Below, piece by piece: positions 19,556-28,427 of a DNA stretch of 64,000 nucleotides (positions are counted from its first letter, which is position 1; every line of letters starts with the position of its first letter). A program made the translations under genes and the position numbers. The notes below the pieces were generated by a model. That model ran no database searches. It saw only the letters and a list, made by a program, of their open reading frames with translations, and was not told the DNA's origin. Source of the DNA: Sphingobacterium corticibacterium (lineage in GTDB: Bacteria > Bacteroidota > Bacteroidia > Sphingobacteriales > Sphingobacteriaceae). The stretch covers positions 186,001 through 250,000 of the forward strand of contig NZ_SGIT01000002.1 in the NCBI RefSeq assembly GCF_004208525.1, given 5' to 3'.

Positions 19556-20800
19556 TTATCTTACTTTTAAGGTGACTATCGTTAAAATTGCAAGAATAAT
19601 AGATACAATGAAAAACCGCATCACAATCTTCGATTCGTGATAACCTTTCTTTTGATAGTGATGGTGCAAAGGAGACATCAAAAATATCCGTCGCCCTTCT
19701 CCATATTTTTTCCGTGTGTATTTGAAATACGATACCTGCATAATCACCGACAGATTTTCTAACAAGAATATACCACATAACATCGGTATCAATAACTCCT
19801 TTCGGATAAGTATAGCAAATGCCGCAATAATACCACCAATCGTCAAACTACCAGTGTCGCCCATAAACACCTGCGCCGGATAGGCATTATACCACAAGAA
19901 ACCTGTACAGGCTCCTACAAATGCACCTGCAAAAATCACGAGTTCTCCGGAGTTGGGGATATACATAATATTAAGGTAATCCGAAAAAATCACGTTACCG
20001 GACACATAAGCCAGAATTGCCAGTGTAATACCAATAATAGCTGAGGTTCCCGTTGCCAATCCATCTATCCCATCGGTGATATTTGCGCCGTTAGACACCG
20101 CCGTAACAATAAACACAATCACCACCAAAAACACCATAAACGTAGCCAGATTGCTGTTTAATCCAAACATACTTAGCACTTCGGCATAATCGAACTCGTT
20201 GTTTTTATAAAATGGAATATTCGTCTTTGTAGACTTCACATTTTCCGCATAATAACGTTGACCTGTTTGGGTATCCATCATAATCTCCACCGCCTTTGTC
20301 GAAGTCGGGTTTTGTACTTTTTCCCGAACAACAATATCCGGGTGGAAATACATGGTGATGGCAATCAATGTCCCCAGTCCTACTTGCCCGATAATTTTAA
20401 AGCGACCGGCCAGTCCCTCTTTGTTTTTACGGAATACTTTGATGTAATCATCCAGAAAGCCAATCGTACCCATCCAAATAGTCGTGATAATCATGATGAT
20501 GACATAAATATTATCCAGTTTAGCAAACAAAAGTGTGGGCACCAAGATTCCGCCAATGATAATCAACCCACCCATTGTCGGTGTACCTACTTTTTGCTTC
20601 TCCCCCTCTAATCCCAAGTCACGGATCGTCTCCCCCACTTGCTTATTACGTAAAGCACGGATGAGACGGCTTCCGTATACCGTAGTAATCATCAACGACA
20701 CAATAACCGCCATTGCAGTCCTAAACGAGATGTATTGAAACAATCCCGATCCCGGCAAATGCATATGTTCTTGTAGCCAATTGAATAGATAATATAACAT
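19556..20800 (-). CDS. mraY: Phospho-N-acetylmuramoyl-pentapeptide-transferase
   Basis: This is a 414-residue integral membrane enzyme that makes lipid I from UDP-MurNAc-pentapeptide and undecaprenyl phosphate. Catalytic signatures are present: [45 protein letters not shown] and, near the end, [13 protein letters not shown]. About ten hydrophobic spans are visible. It is some 50 residues longer than the E. coli enzyme owing to a soluble insert (about residues 165-215) between two spans, a form I recall from other Bacteroidota. It sits between murE and murD. Confidence 0.96.
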   Translation of the reverse strand: MLYYLFNWLQEHMHLPGSGLFQYISFRTAMAVIVSLMITTVYGSRLIRALRNKQVGETIRDLGLEGEKQKVGTPTMGGLIIIGGILVPTLLFAKLDNIYVIIMIITTIWMGTIGFLDDYIKVFRKNKEGLAGRFKIIGQVGLGTLIAITMYFHPDIVVREKVQNPTSTKAVEIMMDTQTGQRYYAENVKSTKTNIPFYKNNEFDYAEVLSMFGLNSNLATFMVFLVVIVFIVTAVSNGANITDGIDGLATGTSAIIGITLAILAYVSGNVIFSDYLNIMYIPNSGELVIFAGAFVGACTGFLWYNAYPAQVFMGDTGSLTIGGIIAAFAILIRKELLIPMLCGIFLLENLSVIMQVSYFKYTRKKYGEGRRIFLMSPLHHHYQKKGYHESKIVMRFFIVSIILAILTIVTLKVR

Positions 20801-20809
20801 CCGTATTTC

Positions 20810-22264
20810 TTATTGTTCGTTAAACGTTTCTATTAAAATTTCCTTATCGTCAAAATGGTGACGCACACCATGAACTTCTTGATATTTTTCATGTCCTTTT
20901 CCGGCGATCAATACAATATCGCCAGCTTGTGCTAAATGGCATGCAGCCCGAATAGCCTCTTTGCGTTCGGCAATGGTAAAGACGTGTTTGCGATCTTTCG
21001 AATCCACCCCCGCTTCCATATCCCGAATAATGGCCATCGGGTCTTCTGTCCTTGGATTATCCGAAGTAATGATAACTTTATCGCTCAAACGTACCGCGAC
21101 CTCTGCCATTTCGGGGCGCTTAGTCTTATCACGATCGCCACCACAACCTAATACGGTAATAATCTGTTGGCCGCCTTTCCGCAACTCCCGGATAGTGGAA
21201 AGAACATTCTCCACCGCATCGGGTGTATGCGCATAATCTACTATGCCTACGGTACCATTTGTCGAACGCACCACATCAAATCTACCTTCTGCTCCAGCAA
21301 TATCGCTCATAGCCGTTAACACTTTCATCGTTTCTTGCTCCAACAAAATCGCTGCGCCATAAACCGCCAGCAGATTATATGCATTAAATCCGCCAACCAG
21401 TTTAACCCAAACTTCATGTCCATCTACCTGTAGCAGCATACCATCTAGATGGCTTTCGACAACCTTCGCCTTGAAGTCCGCCATGGTTTTTAACCCGTAT
21501 GTCTTTTTATGTGCAAATGTATTTTGTAGCATCACTGTTCCATTACGGTCATCCACGTTGGTCAATGCAAAAGCAAATCTATCTAAGTCATCAAAAAACT
21601 TTTTCTTAGCCTTGATGTAATGGTCAAACGTGCCGTGAAAATCTAAGTGATCGTGTGTTATATTAGAGAAGACGCCCCCCGCAAAACGTAGTCCTGCGAT
21701 ACGTTGTTGCACGACAGCATGTGAACTCACCTCCATAAAGCAATAATCACATCCTTCATCCACCATTTCCCGAAGCAACATATTTAATGCTATCGGATCT
21801 GGCGTTGTATGCGTGGCCGGGATAACCCGGTCTCCGATTTTATTTTCCACGGTTGACAGCAATCCGACATGATACCCCAAACTCTTAAACAAATTGAAAA
21901 GAAGCGTGGCAATCGTCGTCTTACCATTTGTTCCTGTAATACCGACAAGTTTTAGCCCTTTGGAAGGATCACCATAAAAATTAGATGCTAATAAACCCAA
22001 TACATACGATGTATCTGCCACGACCACATAGGTTATCTCCTCACGCAATTGCACCGGCAACGTATCCAAGACCAGCACCTTGGCGCCGTTTTCAACCGCT
22101 TTATCAAGATACAAATGTCCATCGGTATGGACACCCCGAACGGCAACAAAAAGACTATCTGCAGAAACTTTCCGCGAATCGAAGCATACCGACAACACGT
22201 CAACTTCAAGAAGCCCCTCAAGCTGCTGTACTGGAATCGCATGTAATAATTCTCTTAGCTTCAT
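20810..22264 (-). CDS. murE: UDP-N-acetylmuramoyl-L-alanyl-D-glutamate--2,6-diaminopimelate ligase
   Basis: This is a 484-residue Mur ligase. The ATP loop GITGTNGKTTIAT lies at 108-120, followed by EVSSHAVVQQR and FSNITHDHLDFHGT. Near residue 405 is the motif SDNPRTEDP. The DNPR signature selects meso-diaminopimelate over lysine, so the peptidoglycan should be of the DAP type. The C-terminal GKGHEKYQ segment is also conserved. It is 5 bases downstream of ftsI and 9 bases upstream of mraY. No murF is present in this cluster. Confidence 0.95.
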   Translation of the reverse strand: MKLRELLHAIPVQQLEGLLEVDVLSVCFDSRKVSADSLFVAVRGVHTDGHLYLDKAVENGAKVLVLDTLPVQLREEITYVVVADTSYVLGLLASNFYGDPSKGLKLVGITGTNGKTTIATLLFNLFKSLGYHVGLLSTVENKIGDRVIPATHTTPDPIALNMLLREMVDEGCDYCFMEVSSHAVVQQRIAGLRFAGGVFSNITHDHLDFHGTFDHYIKAKKKFFDDLDRFAFALTNVDDRNGTVMLQNTFAHKKTYGLKTMADFKAKVVESHLDGMLLQVDGHEVWVKLVGGFNAYNLLAVYGAAILLEQETMKVLTAMSDIAGAEGRFDVVRSTNGTVGIVDYAHTPDAVENVLSTIRELRKGGQQIITVLGCGGDRDKTKRPEMAEVAVRLSDKVIITSDNPRTEDPMAIIRDMEAGVDSKDRKHVFTIAERKEAIRAACHLAQAGDIVLIAGKGHEKYQEVHGVRHHFDDKEILIETFNEQ

Positions 22265-22269
22265 ATCTT

Positions 22270-24390
22270 TTAATTCAGCGCCAACGTTATGGGCGTACCT
22301 ACTTTTAATTTTGTTCCAGCAACAAGCGATTGGCTGACAACTTTACCCCAACCAGAAACCTTCGTTTTGAACCCAGCATTTTCCATGGTGAAGATAGCAT
22401 CCGATAAGCCCATGCCCAGCACATCCGGCACCACTCCTTCTTTCACCTGGGTCTCTACAAAAGGAGCAGCTTTGGCCGACGAATCCGTGGCCTGCGCTAT
22501 CGTATTCCAATTCGACGGATTAAATCCCAACGCTTGGTAAACCGCACTTGATGCCTCTTTCGAACCTCTTAATGTCAGCGGCAATTTTGTTCCGGCTGTA
22601 TTTACTTTTCTGCTTGCCAATGTTCCGTGCAAGGCTAAGTCATTCGCATAAATCATATCCGCCAACTCCTTAAATACCGGCCCGGCAATTGCTCCGCCAT
22701 AATATCCCTTTCTTGGATTTCGGATCACGACAATCATAGAATATTTTGGATTCTCGGCTGGAAAATAACCTGCAAAGGATGATTGATAACGACGTTGCCC
22801 ATATCCGCGAGCACCATCGTTCATTTGTGCCGTACCTGTCTTACCTGCCGACGAATATAACGGCGAACTCAAGCGCTTACCTGTCCCCTCTGTCATTACC
22901 CCTTCCAACATACCCTGCATTTTGCGGATAGCTTCTTTCGAGGCAATCTGCTTATTAAGCACCTTCGCATCAAAACGTTCTACGGTATTGCCGAGATGCC
23001 GAATCTCTTTCACAAACAAAGGCGCTAACAATTTCCCATCGTTGGCAACCGCGTTGTAAAGCGCCAACATCTGCAACGGTGTTAGTCGTAATTCATAACC
23101 ATACGCCATTTGCACCAAGGATAACTTACTCCACGTTTTGCTATCCGGCATCTTTACCCATGGCGTTGCTTCACCAGGAATTTGTAACCCTAAAGGTTTG
23201 CCCAATCCAAAATGATGCAACTTTGATGTATATTTCGCCGGTTTGTCTCCATAATACGTGTTTATCAGTTTTGCCACACCTACGTTTGAAGACTCTTCAA
23301 AAGCCTCTTTCACCGTCAAAACCGATTTTTTTGGTGCATGCGAATCCCGTATGGTATGTGCTGGCACTTTATACGTACCGTTTCCTATATCCACCGTGCT
23401 TGATGTATCTACAAAACCATCATCCAACAACGCCAAATAACTCGCCAGCTTGAATGTTGACCCTGGGTCTGCCCCCTGCGCAATAGCATAATTGTATTTT
23501 TCCCGAAAAACTCCCTCTTTATCCCGTGTAAAATTCGCAATCGCCCTTACCTCTCCTGTTTTCACCTCCATAACAACTACGCAGCCATTGTCCGCATCAC
23601 TAGCTATTAACTGCTTTTCCAGCGCTCGCTGCGCCATATCCTGCATATTTACATCTAGCGTCGAAATGATATCCGAGCCATCGACCGGCGCAACTTCCAC
23701 CTCCCGGTTGACAGGCACCCAAACCCCACCCGCAATACGCTGCATTAACTGTGATCCACTCTTTCCATCAATATACTTTCCGTAAGCCCCTTCCAAACCG
23801 ACCAACACCGTATCACCCTTAATGTTCTTATAACCAATGGTCCGAGCTGCCAAATTTGTAAATGGTAAAATCCGCTTATTTTCACGCACCGTAACCAAAC
23901 TAGTAGGATAGCGCTTCTTGCCCTCCCTAAACGCATGAAACAACGGAAAAGTCTTTATAATTTTCAAATCTTGATGGGAAACAGCTCGTTTAATCAAGAC
24001 ATAGCGCTGCTTTTTTGCACGGGCATTTTTCAACAACGTTAAATACTGTCGGGATGATTTATCCTTAAAGTGCGCCGACAAACGCGCAGCCAACGAATCG
24101 ACTTTAGAATTAAAGACATCACTTTCCTCCAGTGGTATTGACATCGCATCAAAACGAAGCTCATATTCGGGAACAGAAGTAGCCAACAAACTACCATCAT
24201 TGGAATAGATATTGCCGCGAGCTGCCTCAATTCCCCGCTCCTGAATCGTTAAACTATCCACCATCGCACGCCACTCTCCACCATCTACATATTGTAAATG
24301 CAAGAGCTTACCAAAGACCGTTAGCGCAAAAAGCACCATAAGGCCAAATGCCACGTACACGCGAATAAGTATAGTTTTTCTAATATTCAT
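22270..24390 (-). CDS. ftsI: Septal transpeptidase FtsI / class B penicillin-binding protein with C-terminal PASTA domain
   Basis: This is a 706-residue class B PBP that cross-links septal peptidoglycan with FtsW. The N-terminus has one membrane anchor (about 8-28). The dimerisation segment RGIEAARGNIYSNDGSLLA follows. The active-site motifs are S311-TF-K314, S367-S-N369 and KTGT at 517-520. Residues about 645-706 form a PASTA domain (VPDVLGMGLSDAIFTMENAG). PASTA domains are best known from Gram-positive PBPs but are regular in Bacteroidota FtsI. The start lies 20 bases after the ftsL stop. Confidence 0.95.
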   Translation of the reverse strand: MNIRKTILIRVYVAFGLMVLFALTVFGKLLHLQYVDGGEWRAMVDSLTIQERGIEAARGNIYSNDGSLLATSVPEYELRFDAMSIPLEESDVFNSKVDSLAARLSAHFKDKSSRQYLTLLKNARAKKQRYVLIKRAVSHQDLKIIKTFPLFHAFREGKKRYPTSLVTVRENKRILPFTNLAARTIGYKNIKGDTVLVGLEGAYGKYIDGKSGSQLMQRIAGGVWVPVNREVEVAPVDGSDIISTLDVNMQDMAQRALEKQLIASDADNGCVVVMEVKTGEVRAIANFTRDKEGVFREKYNYAIAQGADPGSTFKLASYLALLDDGFVDTSSTVDIGNGTYKVPAHTIRDSHAPKKSVLTVKEAFEESSNVGVAKLINTYYGDKPAKYTSKLHHFGLGKPLGLQIPGEATPWVKMPDSKTWSKLSLVQMAYGYELRLTPLQMLALYNAVANDGKLLAPLFVKEIRHLGNTVERFDAKVLNKQIASKEAIRKMQGMLEGVMTEGTGKRLSSPLYSSAGKTGTAQMNDGARGYGQRRYQSSFAGYFPAENPKYSMIVVIRNPRKGYYGGAIAGPVFKELADMIYANDLALHGTLASRKVNTAGTKLPLTLRGSKEASSAVYQALGFNPSNWNTIAQATDSSAKAAPFVETQVKEGVVPDVLGMGLSDAIFTMENAGFKTKVSGWGKVVSQSLVAGTKLKVGTPITLALN

Positions 24391-24409
24391 ACAACTCCGT
24401 GCTGCTTGT

Positions 24410-24823
24410 TTACTTCTTTATTTCTTTCACTACCTCCAGCTTAATAGGAGGCTCCATGCGTTCTTTCAACCCGAGGGTATCGGCCCGCTTCGCAATTTCT
24501 GTTTGCGTTGTTAGCTTCATTAATTCGGCAGATAATGATTTGTAGTCCCAGCTCAATTCTTTTACCTCACGTCCCACTTGATCAATAGTCCGTACCGTTC
24601 TTTCTGCCAAATGTCGATTGGAGATATACAATAGCCCAAGTAGTGCTACAAATGCCGCAAAAGGCAAATTCCTAGCCACCAGATAGCTGGACAAGTATTT
24701 TGTAGAGAAGATAGACCGAAGAAAATGCTGTGTTTCCTCCACTTTTTCTTCAACCGAGTCATTCATTTTTTTCTGAACCTCTTCACTTAATTCTTTGTTT
24801 CTGACGGTGTTTTTGCTAGACAT
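24410..24823 (-). CDS. ftsL: FtsL-like bitopic division protein
   Basis: The product is 137 residues. An N-terminal charged cytoplasmic part of about 65 residues precedes one membrane span (LPFAAFVALLGLLYIS). A periplasmic heptad-like segment follows (ERTVRTIDQVGREVKELSW), ending in RADTLGLKERMEPP, which resembles the FtsL/FtsB tail. FtsL forms a trimer with FtsB and FtsQ that activates FtsWI. Sequence similarity is weak across phyla; the assignment rests on topology and on the position between rsmH and ftsI. Confidence 0.8.
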   Translation of the reverse strand: MSSKNTVRNKELSEEVQKKMNDSVEEKVEETQHFLRSIFSTKYLSSYLVARNLPFAAFVALLGLLYISNRHLAERTVRTIDQVGREVKELSWDYKSLSAELMKLTTQTEIAKRADTLGLKERMEPPIKLEVVKEIKK

Positions 24824-24837
24824 ATCTCTCCAAAAAA

Positions 24838-25755
24838 TTAAGCTTCCCGTTCAGCTATACGTAGCTTCGCGCTACGCGCCCTATTATTTATCGCCAATTC
24901 ATCCTCGTTTGCCGTCACCGCTTTACGGCTGATGACATGAAACGGTTTTATTTCATTTCCAAAGAAATCCTTCTCCACCTCTCCTTTAAACTTACCCTTC
25001 TGCATAAAATTCTTCACCAACCTATCTTCCAGCGAATGATAAGACATCACTACTAAACGCCCCGCCGGCTTCAACACCGCTACCGTCTGCTCTAAAAAGT
25101 CCTGCAACGCCTCTAACTCTCCATTTACTTCAATACGTAAGGCCTGAAAGACCTGTGCGTGATATTTATGTTCTTTCCCCTTTGGTACTTGGCGTTTAAT
25201 CACTTCTTTCAACCTTCCAACGGTTTCGATCGACTCACCTAATCGCGCTGTCACGATCGTTTTTGCTAATGAACGCGCATTTTGTATTTCACCATACATC
25301 CCAAAAATGCGATGCAACTCCGCCTCTCCATATGTATTCAACACTTTTTTCGCATCTAAATCAGACACTTGATCCATCCGCATATCCAAATCCGCATCGT
25401 AACGAATGGAAAAACCACGTTCAGGCGAATCAAACTGATGCGAAGAAACACCCAAATCAGCCAGCACACCATCCACCTGCCGAATCCCCAATAATCGAAG
25501 GTTGTTTTTCAAAAATCTAAAATTATGATGCACTAATGTAAAACGCGGATCATCCAGCGTATTCTTCACAGCATCCGGATCTTGATCGAATGCGATCAAT
25601 CTTCCGTTATCACCCAATCTTTTTAAGATCTCCCGTGAGTGACCACCACCCCCGAACGTCACATCAACATAGACACCATCAGGCTTAACAGCCAATGCAT
25701 CCATACATTCTTGCAACATCACAGGCACATGATAAACAGCCGGGTTACTCGCCAT
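24838..25755 (-). CDS. rsmH: 16S rRNA (cytosine(1402)-N(4))-methyltransferase
   Basis: This is a 305-residue SAM-dependent methyltransferase that N4-methylates C1402 in the ribosomal P site. Key motifs are YHVPVMLQECMDAL, VYVDVTFGGGGHSREIL (SAM site), GVLADLGVSSHQFDSPERGFS and VVMSYHSLEDRLVK. The start at 25755 is chosen because AGGAGG lies five to six bases upstream. The neighbouring ATG (25758) sits too close, and the 25782 ATG would add nine non-conserved residues inside mraZ. The gene overlaps the mraZ stop by 11 bases. Confidence 0.93.
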   Translation of the reverse strand: MASNPAVYHVPVMLQECMDALAVKPDGVYVDVTFGGGGHSREILKRLGDNGRLIAFDQDPDAVKNTLDDPRFTLVHHNFRFLKNNLRLLGIRQVDGVLADLGVSSHQFDSPERGFSIRYDADLDMRMDQVSDLDAKKVLNTYGEAELHRIFGMYGEIQNARSLAKTIVTARLGESIETVGRLKEVIKRQVPKGKEHKYHAQVFQALRIEVNGELEALQDFLEQTVAVLKPAGRLVVMSYHSLEDRLVKNFMQKGKFKGEVEKDFFGNEIKPFHVISRKAVTANEDELAINNRARSAKLRIAEREA

Positions 25756-26221
25756 CATACCCTCCTTCCATATCAAATCCACCCATCACTTGCGCTGCCA
25801 AATCTGAAAAATCATCTTCCGATATCGCATCCAACTGTTTTTCATACGTCGCCTTCGACCAAACCTCTATTTTTTCCAAATTACAAGCCAACACTAATTC
25901 ACTTCCCACTTCCGCATATTCTAACAACCCTTTCGGCAATAAAACCCTTCCAGCCGAATCAAGCATTAACTCTGTCGCCCCACTCATAAACTTCCTCACA
26001 AAATCTCGATTCTTGGGTTGAAACTGATTAAGCCTCGACAATTGCTTCAAAATCTTATTCCATTCTGCACGGGTATAAATGACCAAATTTTTCTCGAAGC
26101 CACGATTCACCACAAGCCCATCCCGCTCCACATCAGGCAGTTGCCTTTTGAGCGCGGCAGGAACTACCATTCTACCTTTGGCGTCCAGCTTGCATTCGTA
26201 TTCTCCGATTAAATAGTTCAC
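25745..26221 (-). CDS. mraZ: Transcriptional regulator MraZ
   Basis: The product is 158 residues with two AbrB-like swapped-hairpin repeats. Each carries the family's DxxGR motif, DAKGRMVVP near residue 13 and DSAGRVLLP near 89. MraZ is a ring-forming DNA-binding protein that represses its own dcw promoter by binding direct repeats of GTGGG-type boxes. Such boxes occur at 26262-26284, 41-63 bases upstream of this start. The acidic, glycine-rich tail is slightly longer than in E. coli. It is the first gene of the 13-gene dcw run. Confidence 0.95.
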   Translation of the reverse strand: MNYLIGEYECKLDAKGRMVVPAALKRQLPDVERDGLVVNRGFEKNLVIYTRAEWNKILKQLSRLNQFQPKNRDFVRKFMSGATELMLDSAGRVLLPKGLLEYAEVGSELVLACNLEKIEVWSKATYEKQLDAISEDDFSDLAAQVMGGFDMEGGYDGE

Positions 26222-26261
26222 AGTCTATACAGCTAATCAAAATTTTCAATGTAAAAGTATA

Positions 26262-26284
26262 CACTTTCTCCCACTTTCCCCCAC
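26262..26284 (-). promoter_or_regulatory. Candidate MraZ operator
   Basis: On the minus strand GTGGGGGAAA (26284-26275), GTGGGAGAAA (26274-26265) and a final GTG (26264-26262) repeat with exact 10-bp spacing. MraZ is known to bind TGGGN boxes separated by 5 bases, which this matches. The array lies between a TACTTTTA box (26259-26252) and an upstream TTG, or in the leader if the TATCTTTG box at 26332-26325 is used. Confidence 0.72.
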
Positions 26285-26301
26285 AATATAACACAAAAAA
26301 G

Positions 26302-26332
26302 TTTTCCACATAGCGAAAAAGCTACAAAGATA
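26302..26332 (-). promoter_or_regulatory. mraZ upstream -7 box and DnaA-box-like site
   Basis: On the minus strand TATCTTTG (26332-26325) is a perfect TAnnTTTG box without an evident TTG at -33. Fifteen bases downstream is TGTGGAAAA (26310-26302), that is TTTTCCACA on the plus strand, the same 9-mer that occurs three times at ftsZ. Promoter use is not certain. Confidence 0.45.
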
Positions 26333-26344
26333 GAGGTGCTGTTC

Positions 26345-26367
26345 GTTCTTTTTTTAGAAAAAAGAAC
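26345..26367. repeat. A/T-rich 10-bp palindrome between mraZ and aspS
   Basis: GTTCTTTTTT (26345-26354) and AAAAAAGAAC (26358-26367) are exact reverse complements around TAG. It could be a regulator site or a weak hairpin. It lies at the divergent mraZ/aspS boundary. Confidence 0.6.
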
Positions 26368-26376
26368 CTAAAAATC

Positions 26377-26451
26377 GTCGCTTCAGATATTTGACAGGGT
26401 TTGTAGTGCAAAGAAGGTTATTTCTACAAATGCCAAATATCTGGATGCGAC
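26377..26451. repeat. 75-bp nested inverted repeat upstream of aspS
   Basis: The outer arms (26377-26395 and 26431-26451) share GTCGC, CAGATATTTG and a final CA/TG with small bulges. The inner arms TTTGTAG (26399-26405) and CTACAAA (26424-26430) are perfect, around an 18-base loop. As RNA it would form a long bulged hairpin. It lies about 160 bases before the aspS start. It may be a leader RNA structure or a small mobile palindromic repeat; no second copy is in the window. Confidence 0.6.
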
Positions 26452-26538
26452 ATCAAAGTGTTAAGGAGAGGATTATGCAATTGTATGGACGGTTATTATA
26501 TATGCCTTTACACGATTAACGTACGCCGTATTCAAAAA

Positions 26539-26558
26539 GTGGAGCAAAGTGGGAGAAT
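26539..26558 (+). promoter_or_regulatory. MraZ-box-like repeats in the aspS upstream region
   Basis: GTGGAGCAAA (26539-26548) and GTGGGAGAAT (26549-26558) repeat at 10-bp spacing on the plus strand and resemble the mraZ operator boxes. They lie 56-75 bases before the aspS start. Control of aspS by MraZ is inference from the motif only. Confidence 0.4.
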
Positions 26559-26600
26559 GAAAAAAAGAACAAACAAATCTTTATTGTCCGTAAAATCCAA

Positions 26601-26608
26601 TATTTTTG
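26601..26608 (+). promoter_or_regulatory. -7 box immediately before aspS
   Basis: TATTTTTG is a perfect TAnnTTTG box ending six bases before the ATG at 26614. If used, the transcript would be leaderless. The nearest TTG is only 14 bases upstream, shorter than the usual 17-23, so use is uncertain. Confidence 0.4.
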
Positions 26609-26613
26609 CGAAC

Positions 26614-28368
26614 ATGTACAGAAGCCATAATTGCGGTGAAATACGGATCACCGATATAGATAAAGAAGTCATACTAGCGGGTTGGGTGCAAAAATCGCGC
26701 GACAAGGGGTTTATGATTTGGGTAGATTTACGTGACCGTTACGGTATTACGCAGTTGATCTTCGATGAGGCACGTACCGATGAAGCCATTATGCAGCAGG
26801 CGAGATCATTGGGACGTGAGTTTGTCATACAAATAAAAGGTACCGTTATCGAGCGGGAATCTAAAAACGTTAATATTCCTACCGGAGAGATTGAAGTACT
26901 CGTAAATGAATTAACGATACTGAACGAGGCGCAGCTCCCTCCTTTCACGATAGAGGATGAAACCGACGGCGGTGAAGACTTACGTATGAAATATCGTTAT
27001 CTGGACATCCGCCGTAACCCGGTAAAAAACAGCCTGCTTTTCCGTCATAAGGTGACACAAGAAGTTCGCAACTATCTATCGAACATGGACTTCTGCGAAG
27101 TGGAAACACCTTATTTAATTAAATCTACGCCAGAAGGCGCACGTGATTTTGTGGTTCCGTCTCGCATGAATCCCGGACAGTTTTACGCCTTACCGCAATC
27201 ACCACAAACCTTTAAACAGCTATTAATGGTAGGCGGTTTAGACAAATATTTCCAAATTGTAAAATGTTTCCGTGATGAAGATTTACGGGCAGACCGTCAG
27301 CCCGAATTTACGCAGATTGACTGTGAAATGTCTTTCATCGAACAAGAAGATATCCTAAACGTTTTTGAGGGATTGACGCGTCATTTATTGAAAAAGATAC
27401 ACGATATCGATATTGCACAATTCCCCCGCATGACATATGACGAAGCCATGCGAAAATATGGAAATGATAAACCTGACATCCGCTTCGGCATGGTGTTTGG
27501 CGAGCTAAATGCCGTCACACAGCATAAAGATTTTGCGGTATTCAACAACGCAGAATTAGTAGTCGGTATAGCTGTACCGGAAGCCGCATCCTACACGAGA
27601 AAGCAAATCGATGCGTTAATTGATTGGGTAAAACGTCCACAGGTAGGTGCTTTGGGCATGGTATACTGCAAGTGTGAGCTTGATGGAACATTCAAATCTT
27701 CTGTCGATAAGTTTTATGATCAAACCGACCTTGCGCAGTGGGCGGACGCTACGGGTGCTAAAGCGGGAGATCTTATCTTAGTTTTATCCGGACCATCGAA
27801 CAAAACCCGCACACAGCTGAGTGCCCTACGTATGGAGTTAGCCAACCGTTTAGGACTACGCAAGCCAGACGAGTTTGCACCACTATGGGTGATGGATTTC
27901 CCGTTGTTGGAATGGGATGAAGAAACAGGACGCTACCATGCTATGCATCACCCGTTTACGTCGCCGAAAAAAGAAGACATGCATCTATTGGATACCGATC
28001 CTGAAAAAGTTCGCGCCAATGCATACGACTTAGTATTAAATGGTAATGAAATCGGTGGTGGCTCCATCCGTATCCATGATAAAGAAACACAATCCTTGAT
28101 GTTCAAGCATCTTGGCTTCACACCAGAGCAAGCACAAGAGCAGTTCGGTTTTCTCCTGGATGCCTTCCAATACGGTGCGCCTCCACATGGCGGACTTGCC
28201 TTCGGCCTCGACCGACTAACAGCTATTCTAGGCGGGCAGGAAACGATCCGAGATTTCATTGCATTCCCCAAAAATAACGCGGGGCGTGATGTCATGATTG
28301 ATGCGCCGGCGGCTATTGACAACGCACAACTGGACGAGCTGAATCTAGCACTGAATATAAAAGGATAA
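26614..28368 (+). CDS. aspS: Aspartate--tRNA ligase
   Basis: This is a 584-residue class II synthetase. Translation is placed at 26614 ([10 protein letters not shown]), where the conserved N-terminal OB-fold begins. The 52 open codons upstream hold regulatory-looking DNA and no family sequence. The anticodon-binding OB domain spans about 1-110. Class II motif 2 lies in [21 protein letters not shown] (about 208-228), and a bacterial GAD insert at about 290-420. Motif 3 is [16 protein letters not shown] near 535. Bacterial-type enzymes of this length charge tRNA-Asp. Whether it also acts on tRNA-Asn is not decidable here. Confidence 0.96.
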   Translation: MYRSHNCGEIRITDIDKEVILAGWVQKSRDKGFMIWVDLRDRYGITQLIFDEARTDEAIMQQARSLGREFVIQIKGTVIERESKNVNIPTGEIEVLVNELTILNEAQLPPFTIEDETDGGEDLRMKYRYLDIRRNPVKNSLLFRHKVTQEVRNYLSNMDFCEVETPYLIKSTPEGARDFVVPSRMNPGQFYALPQSPQTFKQLLMVGGLDKYFQIVKCFRDEDLRADRQPEFTQIDCEMSFIEQEDILNVFEGLTRHLLKKIHDIDIAQFPRMTYDEAMRKYGNDKPDIRFGMVFGELNAVTQHKDFAVFNNAELVVGIAVPEAASYTRKQIDALIDWVKRPQVGALGMVYCKCELDGTFKSSVDKFYDQTDLAQWADATGAKAGDLILVLSGPSNKTRTQLSALRMELANRLGLRKPDEFAPLWVMDFPLLEWDEETGRYHAMHHPFTSPKKEDMHLLDTDPEKVRANAYDLVLNGNEIGGGSIRIHDKETQSLMFKHLGFTPEQAQEQFGFLLDAFQYGAPPHGGLAFGLDRLTAILGGQETIRDFIAFPKNNAGRDVMIDAPAAIDNAQLDELNLALNIKG

Positions 28369-28381
28369 TACAAAATAAAAG

Positions 28382-28411
28382 CTCCTGCTATCTAAAATAA
28401 CGGGAGTTTTT
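28382..28411 (+). terminator. Weak terminator after aspS
   Basis: CTCCTG (28382-28387) pairs with CGGGAG (28401-28406) through one G-U pair, with a 13-base loop and a following T-run. The stem is short, so read-through into the downstream gene is likely. Confidence 0.5.
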
Positions 28412-28427
28412 TAATTAGTTTTACTTC

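Noticed and set aside
26458..26613. 52-residue extension of AspRS
   Set aside because: The conserved OB-fold begins at the ATG at 26614, and the upstream DNA holds regulatory-type repeats.
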